This document shows, piece by piece, positions 12,296 through 25,375 of a stretch of DNA of 64,000 nt (its first letter is position 1; every line of letters starts with the position of its first letter). A program made the translations under genes and the position numbers. Under the pieces are notes generated by a model. The model did not search any database. It had not been told where the DNA came from and saw only the letters and a list, made by a program, of their open reading frames with translations. The stretch is from Dasypus novemcinctus (Eukaryota > Chordata > Mammalia > Cingulata > Dasypodidae). Location: positions 25,203,294 through 25,267,293 of the forward strand of contig NC_080698.1 in the NCBI RefSeq assembly GCF_030445035.2, given 5' to 3'.

Positions 12296-13325
12296 AGAAA
12301 CTTCAATCTGTCACAGGGTGTTTGCCCAGCCCATGACTTTTTCTATCTGAAAATTGTCCCCTCATACCACATACAAGACCTTGTACTCTGCCAGCACCCG
12401 AGAGTTCCATCTCTTTTCCTACAAAAATTGATTGGGCCAATCGGAGTATCTTCCCTGGGAACAAGCTGTTAAATGCAGAAGGTGACAACTTCGAAGCTGT
12501 GGAGCCCTTCTTATGTCCATAAGCTGCCCAAAGCTGCAAAAGCAGATCAACCAAGGAGGAAGTCTAAGCCTAAAAATCAAAGGGTAGCAGAGATCTTTTA
12601 AAAATTGGGGCAGAATCTTTCCTAGGTTCAGGCCTTCATGAAGCTGTGGCCTTGGGTTCTTGTAAGATACATAGTATTCTTCAAAGAAATTCTATTTCTT
12701 CCTTTTTTTCTTAAGTTAGCTAGAAGTAAGTTTTGATTACTTAAAATCTAAAGAATCTGGTCCGTTGCACTTTATGGTCCAAGTTCCTCAGGTTATTGGG
12801 TTTACTTTCTAGTACTTCTGACCACATTTATTTGTTAAGGCTTTAACAAAGCCTTCCATCAACCCCATTATCTGTTTTATCTCTAGAATCAGCCAACCTA
12901 GCAGTGGAAACAAGTATCTGCCAGTATTTCGCAGAGAAAGCTGTTAAAGCATCTCATCTCCTGCTGGGTTTCATTTCATAGCTTAGCCATTTCTCCTAAA
13001 CCTCAACCTGTTTTTGCCTTTGATTATTTATCTATTGCATCTTCTGATAAGCTTTCTGTCTTGGGTTCTTCTCTGGACATCTTTCTCAGACAAAATTAGC
13101 TGTATTTGGAAGTTATGCTGAGTTAGGTTTTCAAAGAGGCTGATGTTTCTAACTCTAGGTCAAAAGTAAACCAGTGTTAATTTCCCACATAAGGTGGATA
13201 AGTTTGAGAAGCAGATATTTCCAGATTGAAGCTCTAGAACACAAGCTGAACTGCTTTTGTTAGACAAGGGGTCATAGAGGAGAGAGGATTTCCCATGGTG
13301 AGAGAGGCTCAGGGCAGTTTTACCC
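12296..13325. other. Intergenic, nothing recognised
   Basis: No gene or repeat that I can name. The first 300 bp may still belong to the adjacent LTR element. Confidence 0.4.
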
Positions 13326-13329
13326 AAAG

Positions 13330-13495
13330 GCTCATCTCAGGTACTTGGATGTTTATACAAAATGCAGTTTCCCAGGGCCTGCTGGAGACCTGCTGAATCA
13401 GGCTCTCTGGGGTGGGCCCAAGGGCTCTGCATTTTAAATAATTGCCTAGGTAATTTTGCTGTGAGCCAAGAACAGCGATTCTCAAATCTAAATAT
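13330..13495 (+). mobile_element. hAT-Charlie-type non-autonomous element (MER20/MER3-like)
   Basis: It follows 'atgcagtttcccagggcctgc', 'gacctgctgaatcaggctctctGGGGTGGGcCC' and 'ctgcattttaaataa', and ends in 'gcgattctcaaatc', the complementary terminal repeat. Confidence 0.65.
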
Positions 13496-13784
13496 AATTG
13501 TTAGACTGTATTTCCTAATAAGCTCACCCTCTTTTTCAGTGCAGTAGTGTCTATCAGAGAACTAAAGTTAGTTAAGCTATATTTCTTTTTTTGAAGACTG
13601 TCAAGAGAAAAGTGAGCACACCTGAGAGCCTCCAGACTTGGCTTATAAACCATGGGCTCAGGTCTCTCCATCCAAATCCATGGGCTTGTATTCAGAATCT
13701 TCTGAAGCAGGTGGGGCTGGGAGACATGGGTTTGTGGGTTTATTTTTTCCCCTAGAGACTTTTTAAAGAGTCTTAAGCAGAATT

Positions 13785-13866
13785 TCTTAAAGGTGATCCT
13801 CAAACCACCTGCATCAAAATGGCATGGAGGGCTTTGTTAAACAAGCAGATTTTAGGGTTCTGCTCC
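13785..13866 (+). mobile_element. hAT-type element, 5' part (split by the LTR that follows)
   Basis: This is 'cctcaaaccacctgcatc...gagggctttgttaaacaagcagatttt.gg.ttctgctcc', the first half of the same hAT layout. The second half resumes at 14,304 after the inserted LTR. Confidence 0.7.
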
Positions 13867-14303
13867 TGGAATGGTTTGAAGCTTTATGGACCTCAGAAAG
13901 GTATGATCTTAAAGCTAATCCATTTCTGTGGGTGTGAACCTATTTTAAGTAGGACCTTTTGATGAGGTTACTTCAGTTAAGGCATGGCCCAGGGTGGGTC
14001 TTAATCCTCTCCCCAGAGTCCTTTATAAGAGAATGATATTCAGACAAAGTGAGAGAAAGCCACAGAGTAAGAAGCTGAAAGCAACAGAGTCTGGAAGATA
14101 AGGGAGAGGCCAGCAGATGCCGCCATCGTGCCTTGCCATGTGACAGAGGACCATTGACAGCCAGTCTTCAGGGAGAAAGCATCGCCTGATGATGACTTGA
14201 TTTGGACATTTTTCTCAGCTTTGAAACTGTAAGCTTGTAAGAGAATACATTCTCATAGTTAAAGCCAACCCATTTTATGTTACCTGCTTTAGCAAATTAG
14301 AAC
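13867..14303 (+). mobile_element. ERVL/MaLR-type solo LTR nested in a hAT element
   Basis: It runs from 'TGGAATGGTTTGAAGC' to about 'TTAGCAAATTAGAAC'. It contains the MaLR-like blocks 'ctgtgggtgtgaacc', 'gtcctttataagag', 'gagaaagccacagag' and 'gttaaagccaaccca'. It has no internal proviral sequence, so it is a solo LTR. It splits a hAT element into 13,785-13,866 and 14,304-14,420, so it inserted later than that element. The 3' edge is uncertain by a few bases. Confidence 0.72.
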
Positions 14304-14420
14304 CCCGAATCCACTGAACCAGAACTTCTGTGGATAAGACCAGGAGACCTGCATTTTTAAAACAAGCTCTGCAGGCATTTCCTACACATAGTACAGTTTT
14401 AGGACTTCTTGGATTGTCTC
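14304..14420 (+). mobile_element. hAT-type element, 3' part
   Basis: It continues the element at 13,785 with 'ccgaatccactgaaccagaa' and 'gacctgcatttttaaaacaagc'. The reading is continuous once the 437-bp LTR is removed. Confidence 0.7.
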
Positions 14421-14554
14421 TAAATTCTATTTAATGCTTATGTTAAAAGACAGTGTGACTAGCACTCTTAGAAGAGATACCAATGCTATCTACTTCCTGC
14501 CACCTTCCCTCTCTTTGGGTAGGAGAGAAATAATAATACTAAGAAGCAATACTA

Positions 14555-14745
14555 ATAGTCATAGTTAATGTGTTTGAAGTCATTATAGTGCCAAATACAA
14601 TGCTAAAAAGTTTACGTGCCTTATTCCAATAAATCCACACTATTCCACTATTATCCCATTTGATAAACAAAACTGAAGCTCAGAGAGGCAGTGGAGATTG
14701 GCCAAGATCACACGCCCAGCAAGTGATTGAGATGGGATTTAAAAT
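14555..14745 (-). mobile_element. MIR SINE
   Basis: In the plus direction it reads 'ctattatcccatttgataaacaaaactgaagctcagagaggca' then 'ggccaagatcacacgcccagcaagtg', the reverse complement of the MIR core (GGCAAGTTACTTAACCTCTCTG...CATCTGTAAAATGGG). Confidence 0.8.
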
Positions 14746-14813
14746 TCAAAGGGGGGTTGGGCAACATAAGAGGCATGTGGCAGGTATTTGGAATTCATCC
14801 TTGATATATTTTC

Positions 14814-15228
14814 TTTTTTTTTTTTAAAGATTTATTTATTTCTCTCCCCTCCCCACCCCCACCCCGGTTGTCTGTTCTCTGTGTCTATTTGCTGTGTCTT
14901 CTTTGTCTGCCTCTGTTGTTGTCAGCGGCACGGGAATCTCTGTTTCTTAGGTTGCGTCATCTTGCTGTGTCAGCTCTTTGTATGAGCGGCACCATCCCTG
15001 GGCAGGCTGCACTTTCTTTCTCGCTGCGAGGCTCTCCTTACAGAGTGTACTCCTTGTACATGGGGCTCCCCTATGCGGGGGACGCCCCTGCGTGGCAGGG
15101 CACTCCTTGCGCGCATCAGCACTGCACATGGGCCAGCTCCACACGGGTCAAGGAGGCCCGGGGCTTGAACCGCGGACCTCCCATGTGGTAGACAGACGCC
15201 CTAACCACTGGGCCAAGTCCGCCGCCCC
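14814..15228 (-). mobile_element. DAS-III-type SINE with near-perfect target-site duplication
   Basis: The minus-strand head lies at about 15,140-15,228 (B-box-like GGTTCAAGCCC region at 15,161-15,175), with the long DAS body and an A-rich tail seen as T-rich DNA at 14,814-14,845. Flanks match over 14 bp with two mismatches: CTTGATATATTTTC (14,800-14,813) and CTTCATATAATTTC (15,229-15,242). Confidence 0.92.
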
Positions 15229-15242
15229 CTTCATATAATTTC

Positions 15243-16355
15243 AATTGCAAGGAACACAAGTCCCAAAAAGAATTTGTGTAGGTGGGCATTACAAGTAAAG
15301 ATAAGCACATTGGGGTGGGGGTGGGGGTTGAAGGACCAAAATCCTATCTCCTGCTTTCTAATTGAGAAGACACCTGCAGGGCAGCTGAGGCTGGTAGGAG
15401 CAGGAACTGGGATCTGTGGGTGAGGGAGGGTTTCCTCAGGAGACTCTGTACTCCTCTTGACATTTCTGTATCGATGCTCTTCTCTTCCATCTGTCTTTAC
15501 TCTTGGGCCTGCCCTCAGCCTGGGCTTTTGCTCACCCACCCCTTCTGCTTCCTCATCCTTCTTCCCGCTGTGATTGCTCCTGGCTCCTCTGTCTCTACAT
15601 CGTCTTAGCTTCAGGCCCCACACTTGGAGATTGCTTATTAGGTGCCAATCCTGACTCGTTATTTTGGCTGAGGAGAAAGAGGAGGAGTTCCATGGTAAAA
15701 TCCATGGCTACCCGGAAAGCCATGCTCCCCATTGGGTCTGTGAGCAGAACAGGCACAGCAATTGCCGTTTCCAACACAACGTAATAGAAGCCTTCATCTG
15801 GAGGCTCTCAGAAAGACTAAGAATGAAGTGACTCTTGCTGTCTACTACTCTCAAGTCCCTGTGGTTAGGGTGGGACTCTTTGGTGTACCGCACTTCTTGC
15901 CTAATTGGAAAGCACTATTTAAAGATGAAGATAGTTCATTCACAAGGCAAACCATATAAGCTCTTAGGGTAGGGATTTTTGCTTGTTTTGTGTTGCTCTA
16001 TTACAAACACCTGTAACAGTGCCTGTGCAGAGCAGGCTCTCAACACTTGTTAAACGAATGCATAAATAATACAACAGCATCCACCAACTCCCAAGTATTG
16101 TGGATCAGGCTTGGGAAAATCGAATTCACATGCTGTGCTGGTCTAGCTGCCAGACGATATTAATACCGACCTAACCGGAACACAGCCGTGGTATAACTTT
16201 CCAGACAAACCACTTATTACTTGCTTAAAAGCAAATACAAATATTTTTGGGTCCTCTGCTGGTTTCAATTCCATGGTTAACTAAAAATTAACCATGTGGC
16301 CTCGGTAGGAGTTTCAGAATCCTCAAGGGACAGAGAGGCTAAGAAGGCAGTGTGT
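15243..16355. other. Intergenic, mostly unrecognised
   Basis: No gene. About 15,985-16,060 ('cacctgtaacagtgcctgtgcagagcaggctctcaacacttg') may be an L2 3'-end relic. Open frames on both strands at 15,400-15,960 have no family resemblance. Confidence 0.4.
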
Positions 16356-16359
16356 GCAT

Positions 16360-16590
16360 TTAAACCAGTGGTTTGCTATTAGGGGTGATTTTGCCCTCAG
16401 GGGACATCTGGCATATCTGGAGACATTTGGGGGATGTCACAAGCGGGGGAGAGGTGCATGGGGGGTGCTGCTACTGGCACATACTGGGTAGAAGCCAGGG
16501 ATGCAACCAATGCACAGAGAGGCTCTCACAACAATGAATTATTGGGGCCGAAATGTCAATAGTGCTGCGGTTGAGAAACCCTGATTTAAA
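16360..16590 (-). mobile_element. MER5A-type hAT element
   Basis: The layout is 'ccAGTGGTTtgctattaGGGGtGATTTTGCCCtCAGGGGACAT', 'GGAGACATTtggggGaTGTCAC', 'GCTACTGGCA', 'AATTATTGGGgCCgAAATGTCAATAGTGC' and 'GGTTGAGAAACCCTG'. This is close to the full-length MER5A pattern with complementary ends. It sits just downstream of the putative PRICKLE2 poly(A) site. Confidence 0.85.
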
Positions 16591-16726
16591 CGGTCAGGTT
16601 CATCTTTGACTGCCAAGCGCCTCCCCTGACACAAGTGGTCTCTCTTCTTTGTTGAGCTGCTCGAAGGCAAACACTATGCCCAAACTGTGGGAGTGAGGGA
16701 TGATGGAGCAGAATGACATCATCTCT

Positions 16727-16743
16727 TTTATTCAAATTTTATT
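16727..16743 (-). promoter_or_regulatory. Paired poly(A) signals, putative distal PRICKLE2 transcript end
   Basis: Two AATAAA hexamers on the minus strand (16,743-16,738 and 16,732-16,727) are separated by five bases. The next 20-30 bases on that strand (GATGATGTCATTC, then CCATC) would hold the cleavage site near 16,705-16,715. Confidence 0.6.
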
Positions 16744-17327
16744 GGAAGTTTACAAATGTATTACAGACATCAGTAAAACATCATATCCATTTTACAGGGC
16801 ACGGATCTCAGGCAAAATGTTCACAAGTCTCTGGCAGAGCCCACGCCACAGGCCGGCTGCAGACCTTCTCAACACAGAGCTCGACACTCGACACACAGCA
16901 CAGACCCTGGCCTGCCTCACCTTCTCAGGCCCTCGGAGGTTTTGTTTATGCACTTGAAATCAAAGCAGGAGACGGGCAAAACAGTCCTGCGCAGGAAAGA
17001 ATGTGTTCAGCAGAGGGAAAACCGCCAAAGTCATAATTTGCTAAGGAACGTGGAGAACACAACCTTGAACGTTAATCAAGGTCCATGATGGAATCAAACA
17101 CCTAGGGAAAAAGGAGGACATCGACTAGATACCCTTGAGAGCAGACCTCACTGGTGGCAGCTCCCAGGAAAATTTAGCAAAGGTCAGTCAGCGACCCTGG
17201 TGACTCCCAGAAGGGTCAAGGCCAACTCCCAGGATAGAGTGAGCCATATTTTTCTTATACTATGGATTCACTGTATCTAAACCACAGAAATGTTTTCTTA
17301 CCACTACAGGACTTCCCCTCCCTCCTT

Positions 17328-17333
17328 TTTATT
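17328..17333 (-). promoter_or_regulatory. Possible poly(A) signal AATAAA
   Basis: A perfect hexamer on the minus strand in the putative 3' UTR; use is not determinable from sequence. Confidence 0.25.
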
Positions 17334-18919
17334 CCTCTTGAGGAAAGCTAGTTTTGTCAGCAGGCAGTAAGCTTATTAAGAGTATCGCTCCATTAGTGAG
17401 TCATGTTTTATGGGAGTCTGGTGTTGACTGGGCTATTATGAGAAAATGGAAAAGGAATCCAATCCTTTCTTGATCCTAACCAAGAAGCATGCAGTTGGCT
17501 GCTTCCGAATGGTCACACAGACAAGCTCTGGTGTCTGCCGAAGGCTCTGCGGGACAAACCACTGGAGGCAAAGCTCCCTACATTTTCAGTTCTCTTGTGC
17601 TTAAAGAAACATACCTCAAAAAGTGGCTGTCTGAAACTGCCTTTGGACATCAGCAGGGGGGACTTGGCTAATGAGTCCTGCCTAGAAAGTGCTGTCCACA
17701 AAGCCCATTTTAAGCCATTTTAATGCCCCTGAAGGTACAGAACAGTTGCTAATAGCAACTCTTCTTGGACAAAGTATTGAGATAACGGATTCAATTTTCC
17801 ACTTTCCTTTGTCATAGATGGATCTTCCTGCTCAGGCTTTAGCATCTGGTTTCTGTTAGACAGAAGGACACAAATAGCACTTCTCCCTGGAATTTAAATA
17901 TTTGTGTATTTCTTGTTAGAAGATGGGGTTAAATGAAGAATAAGACGGACTATTCTCTGACCTCTGCATAAGGACCAACAGAAGGCTGCCTGCAATAGTT
18001 GGCAAAAAAACCCACGAGAATGGAAGAGGAGGTCAGAGATATTGTCTTTGTTCAGCATAAAGATATTACCTTCCTTTAGCATCCACGATCTGGGATGCAT
18101 AGGAAATGGAGCCTCACAATTATTATTTATGAATGGTACTCCCTAAAGTTTTGGTGTACTGTTTTTGGTCAATGAATGGCAAGAGAGCCCAGGAAAGATA
18201 AATATGAATCAGTTTACATAGTGATTCTGATCAGTTGCTCTTGCTGGTTGCAAAGATTCTGAGACTGTGTCCAGGCCCTCTGGGAAAGCATAAGCAAAAG
18301 GCTGATAATATCTACCCAGGCTGTAGGGCCGGCAGATGCCACTGCAGGCCCCACCAGACCTCAACCACCTCTAGTCTTCCTCAAGAAGCAGAGAGCTGCT
18401 GCAGGAAGAGAAGGAAGTCGTGCATGGGTATCCTTTGGAATGGGAAAAGAGGATGAGAAAGAGCTATGTCCAGGCCCCAGACTAGAAACACAAAAATGCC
18501 TGTTCACTCAGCTGGTTGGAGGTAGAAAGGAAGGATTAAAGAATGGAAAATGATAATGAAAGGTGCCAAACAACCGACACCAGCTATTTTCCCCCTTGGA
18601 CGTGTGGCAAACTGGCAGGCATGGTTCTGATTTCTCCTACCCCTGCCCCCATTTCATACTTGGTAGAGACCCCAGAAATATATGACAGAAGAAAGGGTCC
18701 CCAAATGCCACGTTCCATGCCACCAGGCTAAGACACCTCTTCCACAGTGCCAAGGGTGGTGTGTATTGGTAGGACCATTAGGACACTAGCCGTGACTTGT
18801 ACTTCCCCAGCCTGGGAAGGAACTAGTTCTGAAGCCATTGAACTGAGCAGCAAGAAGGAACTGAACCCCAAATTTGTAGTTTTAACTAAAAGACGACTGA
18901 TAGGAGGAGAGGTGGGAAT

Positions 18920-18945
18920 TACACACATACACACACACACACAGT
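18920..18945 (+). repeat. (AC)n microsatellite; GU-repeat in the PRICKLE2 transcript
   Basis: Eleven or so AC units with one AT interruption. Because the gene runs on the minus strand, the mRNA carries a UG/GU tract here. Confidence 0.85.
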
Positions 18946-19547
18946 CAAGGCATTAGAGAAGAGAGGAAACTGGGAAAAGATTATTCTTCAGAAAAACTGT
19001 CTATGAAAGAAGAAATGATATTCCAAGAAGGGGTGAGCACAGGATCACTCCCAGGAAAAACTTGGCCAATAAGAGCTAATGATTAGGATGGAGCAATCAG
19101 GTAAGAAGCTTGAGTTATTGCCTTAGGAGAGAATGTAGTCAGTTTTAGGGAATGGGCCTCTGACAAGGTACATGTGTTATCATTAACAGGTGGTTCTCCC
19201 CATACAGTGAAGTCCTGCCCTCTCTAGGGCCATGGCTTGGAGTTTCCCCTATCATTGTGAAGAATTAGCCTTTCTCTGTCTTGCCTTCTCTATAAGGCAT
19301 CTGGCTGGGGGTGGGGTGGGTTGTGGGGAAGAAATCAGCAGTGGAGGAAATAGACGGAGGCCATGTACTTGCAGGCAGTTTGATCCTGAGGCTTGTATCT
19401 CATTAAATCTCAAGCTCTGACCAGCTCAGTGCCCTGGATGCTCCCTGGGTAGCTAGATTGGACATGGCTTATTTCTCCCGGTCCCTTTGGGTACTGGTTG
19501 CATGTCCATTTCTAGGCCACCTTCTTTCTGCTGATGATGGTAAAAGC

Positions 19548-19553
19548 TTTATT
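19548..19553 (-). promoter_or_regulatory. Possible poly(A) signal AATAAA
   Basis: A perfect hexamer on the minus strand in the 3' UTR; a second one lies at 19,713-19,718. Neither can be called used or unused from sequence. Confidence 0.25.
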
Positions 19554-20338
19554 TGAGAAATACAAGAGGTACTCTGAAAAGGACAGGGATAGAAAACTTT
19601 TACTGGGAGAATTTCTTTCACTGGATTCGGGGCCACAGAGGACAGACACATTTTCAGCTGTTTGCTTAGTTAAGTTATTTTTCTCTCTCTTTTTTTCCTT
19701 CAAAAATGCCTTTTTATTCTCATCAGTCAAGAAACTCAAAACTCCATATTGGACTCACCCGATTTCTACCAGAAACCTGCCACGTTAGCAGCGTGGTGTT
19801 GCACATGATTTCTTAATCGGTTTGCCAAGCAGTTTATAAACTTACTATACAAACGTAATAGTTAATTCTCCGGAGGCTCGGGTAATTAATGAAGCATTTA
19901 GATATGAAGATAGCATGCGGAAAACAGCCACAACCAACATTTGCATTGCTTTTTTAAAAAAATCAGTGACAATGACAAATGTCATATTAATATACCTGAA
20001 AGGCAAATTATTTTACTACATCCTGAATGGAGTGCCATTTCCATGTCCATTACAGCCTTCCTTTCCACAGACCCCTTGGCATGGTGTCTGAAAAGCCACT
20101 TTTCACATTCTCGCCACAAAGAAATACTAGAAAATGTTAACTACTATACTGAATAGAGATCACGCTCACCTCACCATGGCAGATGGCCACTGAGATACAC
20201 CGTGTACTACAGCAACAGTACATCTCACTAAAGGCGGGTCCTCCGATGGATTATTTCAACTGCCACAATCCATCAAGGGGAGGAGGAGAAAGGAAGAAAA
20301 AACAAGTGCTTCATTTTGAACTGAAGCAAGGTAGAAGT

Positions 20339-20344
20339 TTTATT
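20339..20344 (-). promoter_or_regulatory. Possible proximal poly(A) signal AATAAA
   Basis: A perfect hexamer on the minus strand 1.5 kb after the stop codon, followed on that strand by U-rich sequence (complement of the A-rich run at 20,289-20,302). Confidence 0.4.
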
Positions 20345-20956
20345 TTACTATAAACAGCACAACCGTTAAATGTCTTCTTTAAGCAAACTCACTTTTGTGC
20401 CCATTTTCTGTCGGACTGACAGTCCTCCTCAAAGTTCAAAACGAAAATTCCCCTGTCAACAAAGTAGGTTTTTCGAAGTCACATGGAAAATCTCCTGAAT
20501 TCCCTGTCTCAGCCTTCTTCTGTAGGGAACCCAGAGACTCCAGTTACTGAGCTTGTTAAACTGGATTCTTTCTACCAGCACTGGGGGCAAATTCAAGGTG
20601 ACAATCACCTCTCTTTCATGTCTAGAAGTTCTTGTCCCTGACCTTCCTTCATACTCTCCTTCAGCTTCTACCCTTGACCCGCTTTCTGTTTTCAGACTGC
20701 CTTGTTTTTTCATGATGTGCAACCCAGAACACATGGTCACACCTGGAGTCCCTTAGAACCTTTCCATCCCTCAATTCCAAATGCTTACATTCATTTGCTT
20801 TGAGGACAACCGGTTGTCTGGCAAAGGCAGCAGTGCTGTCTGCCTTGGTAAAGGAAAGCAGATAATACAATCCAGGAAACATGAGCACCAGAAAATAATG
20901 CCACATTCAAAACAACGTCATGCTGACATCACACAACAGCACCACTCACAGTCACT

Positions 20957-20962
20957 TTTATT
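20957..20962 (-). promoter_or_regulatory. Possible proximal poly(A) signal AATAAA
   Basis: A perfect hexamer on the minus strand about 0.87 kb after the stop, followed by the GU-rich sequence GTGACTGTGAGTGGTG on that strand, which is a plausible downstream element. Confidence 0.4.
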
Positions 20963-21834
20963 TTCCCCAAGGGATAGATCAATATTAAGCAACTTCAATG
21001 TTCCCAGCAGGGATGGCATTTCTCACGGAACTGACACTGGCTAGTTTCTCTAATTGGCAAAAGATACGTTTGCAATGGAAAAAAAAATTACTATCACTTT
21101 GTAGAGAGTAACTTCTACTGAGGGTGGCAGAAGACTTAAGGATAACTCCTTAAAACGGAATGACGTATAAAATGCTTTGGGTATAATAGTTCATTTTTTT
21201 TCCTAGCCACAAAAAACCAAATTGAATATGCTCCTTTGAAAAAGGCCTCACTAACATGTAACAAATTTGTATAAAGAAAAAAAAAGAAGCGGTCCTGGAC
21301 CACCTCTGAATACTACTCACAGACAGGGCTGGATGTGCATGCAAGTCCCTACGATATAGAAATTCCTTTGATATTACAAAATACAAAAATATTTTTATCA
21401 GAACTCTCATTTACATTGCATTTACAATAGACATGTAAATAACTTAGTCTTGGGTCCTGCCTAATAAATTCAGTACTGGAAAAAGGGGCCTAAAAGTGAG
21501 AGAACCAGAGGGGGACACAAGCGAGCGGGGAAACAATTTGCCATCACAAGAGTGGCAACTCCACACGGACAGAGAGAGGAAGGTGACCAAGCCCGGCCTC
21601 GATAGAGTCTATAGTGTTTCCAAAGTGAAATGTGCAAATAATATTCAACATGCCAAGAACTGGGACTACCTAATGCGTCAGTCTGTAACCTTGCCTCTAG
21701 CAACTGAGAGCACTTCCCCTCTTCTCCCCAGTTAACCCTCCCCCCCAGAAAGCGCTTTGAAATTTAAAACAGTGCAAGTTTCGGAATTTACATTCTTGGC
21801 TCCCATCTTCCCCCATCCCCGGGCCCCAGTGATA

Positions 21835-23855
<2,021 letters not shown>

Positions 23856-23859
23856 CTAC

Positions 23860-24160
23860 TAAAGCTAAAAATAAAAACACATAAATATGAAGTAGGAATA
23901 AAACTGCTTTGAATATCCTTGTGCACTTTTTTGTGCATCTATGCACTCATTTCGGTTTGGGTATATAGCCAAATGTGGAGATTCTATGACTTATCATTGC
24001 TATTCTTTGTTATACACTCAACAGAAGTTAGTGCACAGATAAAAAAAAAAAATGTGCAAGGGTTATTCAAAGCAGCTGTATTTATAAGAGCCCACAACTG
24101 GAAACAACTCAAATGTCCACTAGCAGAAAAGCGGATAAATAAATAGTGTATTTTCCTGCC
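23860..24160 (+). mobile_element. Old L1/HAL1-type LINE fragment
   Basis: The sequence 'gggtatatagcc' is followed after an A-run by 'agcagctgtatttataagagcccacaactggaaacaactcaaatgtccac', which is the standard L1 ORF2 C-terminal/3' pattern (…ATTCATAATAGCCAAAAACTGGAAACAACCCAAATGTCC). It is diverged and interrupted. Confidence 0.7.
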
Positions 24161-24170
24161 ATTCCCCACT

Positions 24171-24868
24171 AAAAGGACCTGGGCTCCTTGGCAAAACGAC
24201 AGATTCCAGGACAAGGGAAGGTAAAAAGGTGAGTCCAGAACATCTTGTTACACCAGAAAGCAAGGACATGCTAAAAATAAAAGATGGGCATTGGCCAGAA
24301 GAAAACAGGGCCCAGGTTGAGCATTAAAATAGTTCAGGAAAGTAATGATTTATAAGCCATTGAGGGAAAAAAAACCCCAACAGGAATTCATCAATCAATG
24401 TATAGGTGGGGGGAGAAGAGAGGTCTCCTGCGGAGAACAGAAATCTGAGTGCATGTGGAGGGAGCACTGGATTTGGAAAATCCTCATTTTGTAAGTGTCA
24501 TAGGTAACTACTGCTTTATGGTAGAATAAAAATATGCTAAAATAAAGTATGCTTACATTTGGGGGTCAAATTTGATGGGGAGCAAGATATTTGCATAGTC
24601 TTAACATGTCTCCCCACCTACTGTTTAATAATTGTAAGAGATGATTAAAAACTATACAGTGGAGAAATCAGACAATGCTTTGATCAAGGGATCAAACTTG
24701 GTATCACCAGTGAGGTACACATGGCCACTGTCTACCTCCAGATGTGATACCCTAGGAATGACACCCTATCATTTGATCCATGATCTATTCAGGAGGAAAC
24801 ACTAGGCAACCCCAAAAGGAGGAACATTCTATTCAAAAAGAAGGGACCGACTTCTTAAAGAAAGAAAA
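24171..24868. other. Intron, nothing recognised
   Basis: No named repeat. The stretch is moderately AT-rich. Confidence 0.4.
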
Positions 24869-24875
24869 ACATCAT

Positions 24876-25370
24876 TGTAGCAGTTTGATATTATTGATGA
24901 ATTCCAAAAAGAAATATTGGATTATGTTTATAAGCTGGTCGGTACCTGGGTGTGATTAAATTATGATTAGGGCTTTGATTGGGCCATGTCAGTAGGGTGT
25001 TGAGTCCCTGGCCCTTGGTGGGTGGGGACTAACAGATAAAAGGCATGGCAAAGGATAGAGTTGGAGTTTTTGATTTTGGAGTTTTTGATGCTGGAGTCTT
25101 GAGCTGGACCTCTGTGAAGTAAGCACACAGAGGAGCTTGGTTGTGAGGAAAGAGAAGTAAGCTCCAGGAAGAGAAGAACCCAGGAAGCATGAACCCTGGC
25201 AGATGTCGGCAGTCATCTTGTTCCAACACATGGCAAAAGACTTTGGTGAGGGAAGTCAGTTATACTTTATGGCCTGGTAACTGTAAGCTTCTATCCCAAA
25301 TAAATACCCTTTATAAAAACCAACCGATTTCTGGTATTTTGTATCGGCACCCCTTTGGCTGACTAATACA
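24876..25370 (+). mobile_element. Solo retroviral LTR with perfect 5-bp target duplication
   Basis: The element starts TGTAGCAGTTTGAT and ends GGCTGACTAATACA (canonical TG...CA). Perfect direct repeats ATCAT flank it at 24,871-24,875 and 25,371-25,375. A plus-strand AATAAA at 25,299-25,304 lies in the normal LTR position. There is no internal retroviral sequence, so it is a solo LTR formed by LTR-LTR recombination. The copy at 32,505-32,976 is the same family in the opposite direction. The 5-bp duplication fits an ERV1/ERVL-class origin. It is non-coding. Confidence 0.9.
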
Positions 25371-25375
25371 ATCAT

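Larger units (their letters stand above)
16710..21834 (-). other. PRICKLE2: Putative PRICKLE2 3' untranslated region (about 5.1 kb)
   Basis: It extends from the base after the TAA stop to just past a pair of AATAAA signals on the minus strand at 16,743-16,738 and 16,732-16,727, which are spaced as at a typical mRNA end. Unlike the flanking DNA, I recognise no DAS SINE, L1, LTR or hAT element in these 5.1 kb, as expected for a transcribed and constrained UTR. Alternative AATAAA signals lie at 20,962, 20,344, 19,718, 19,553 and 17,333, so shorter isoforms ending about 0.9-1.5 kb after the stop are possible. A GU-repeat lies at 18,921-18,944 in the transcript. The 3' limit is inferred from sequence alone. 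Confidence 0.65.
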
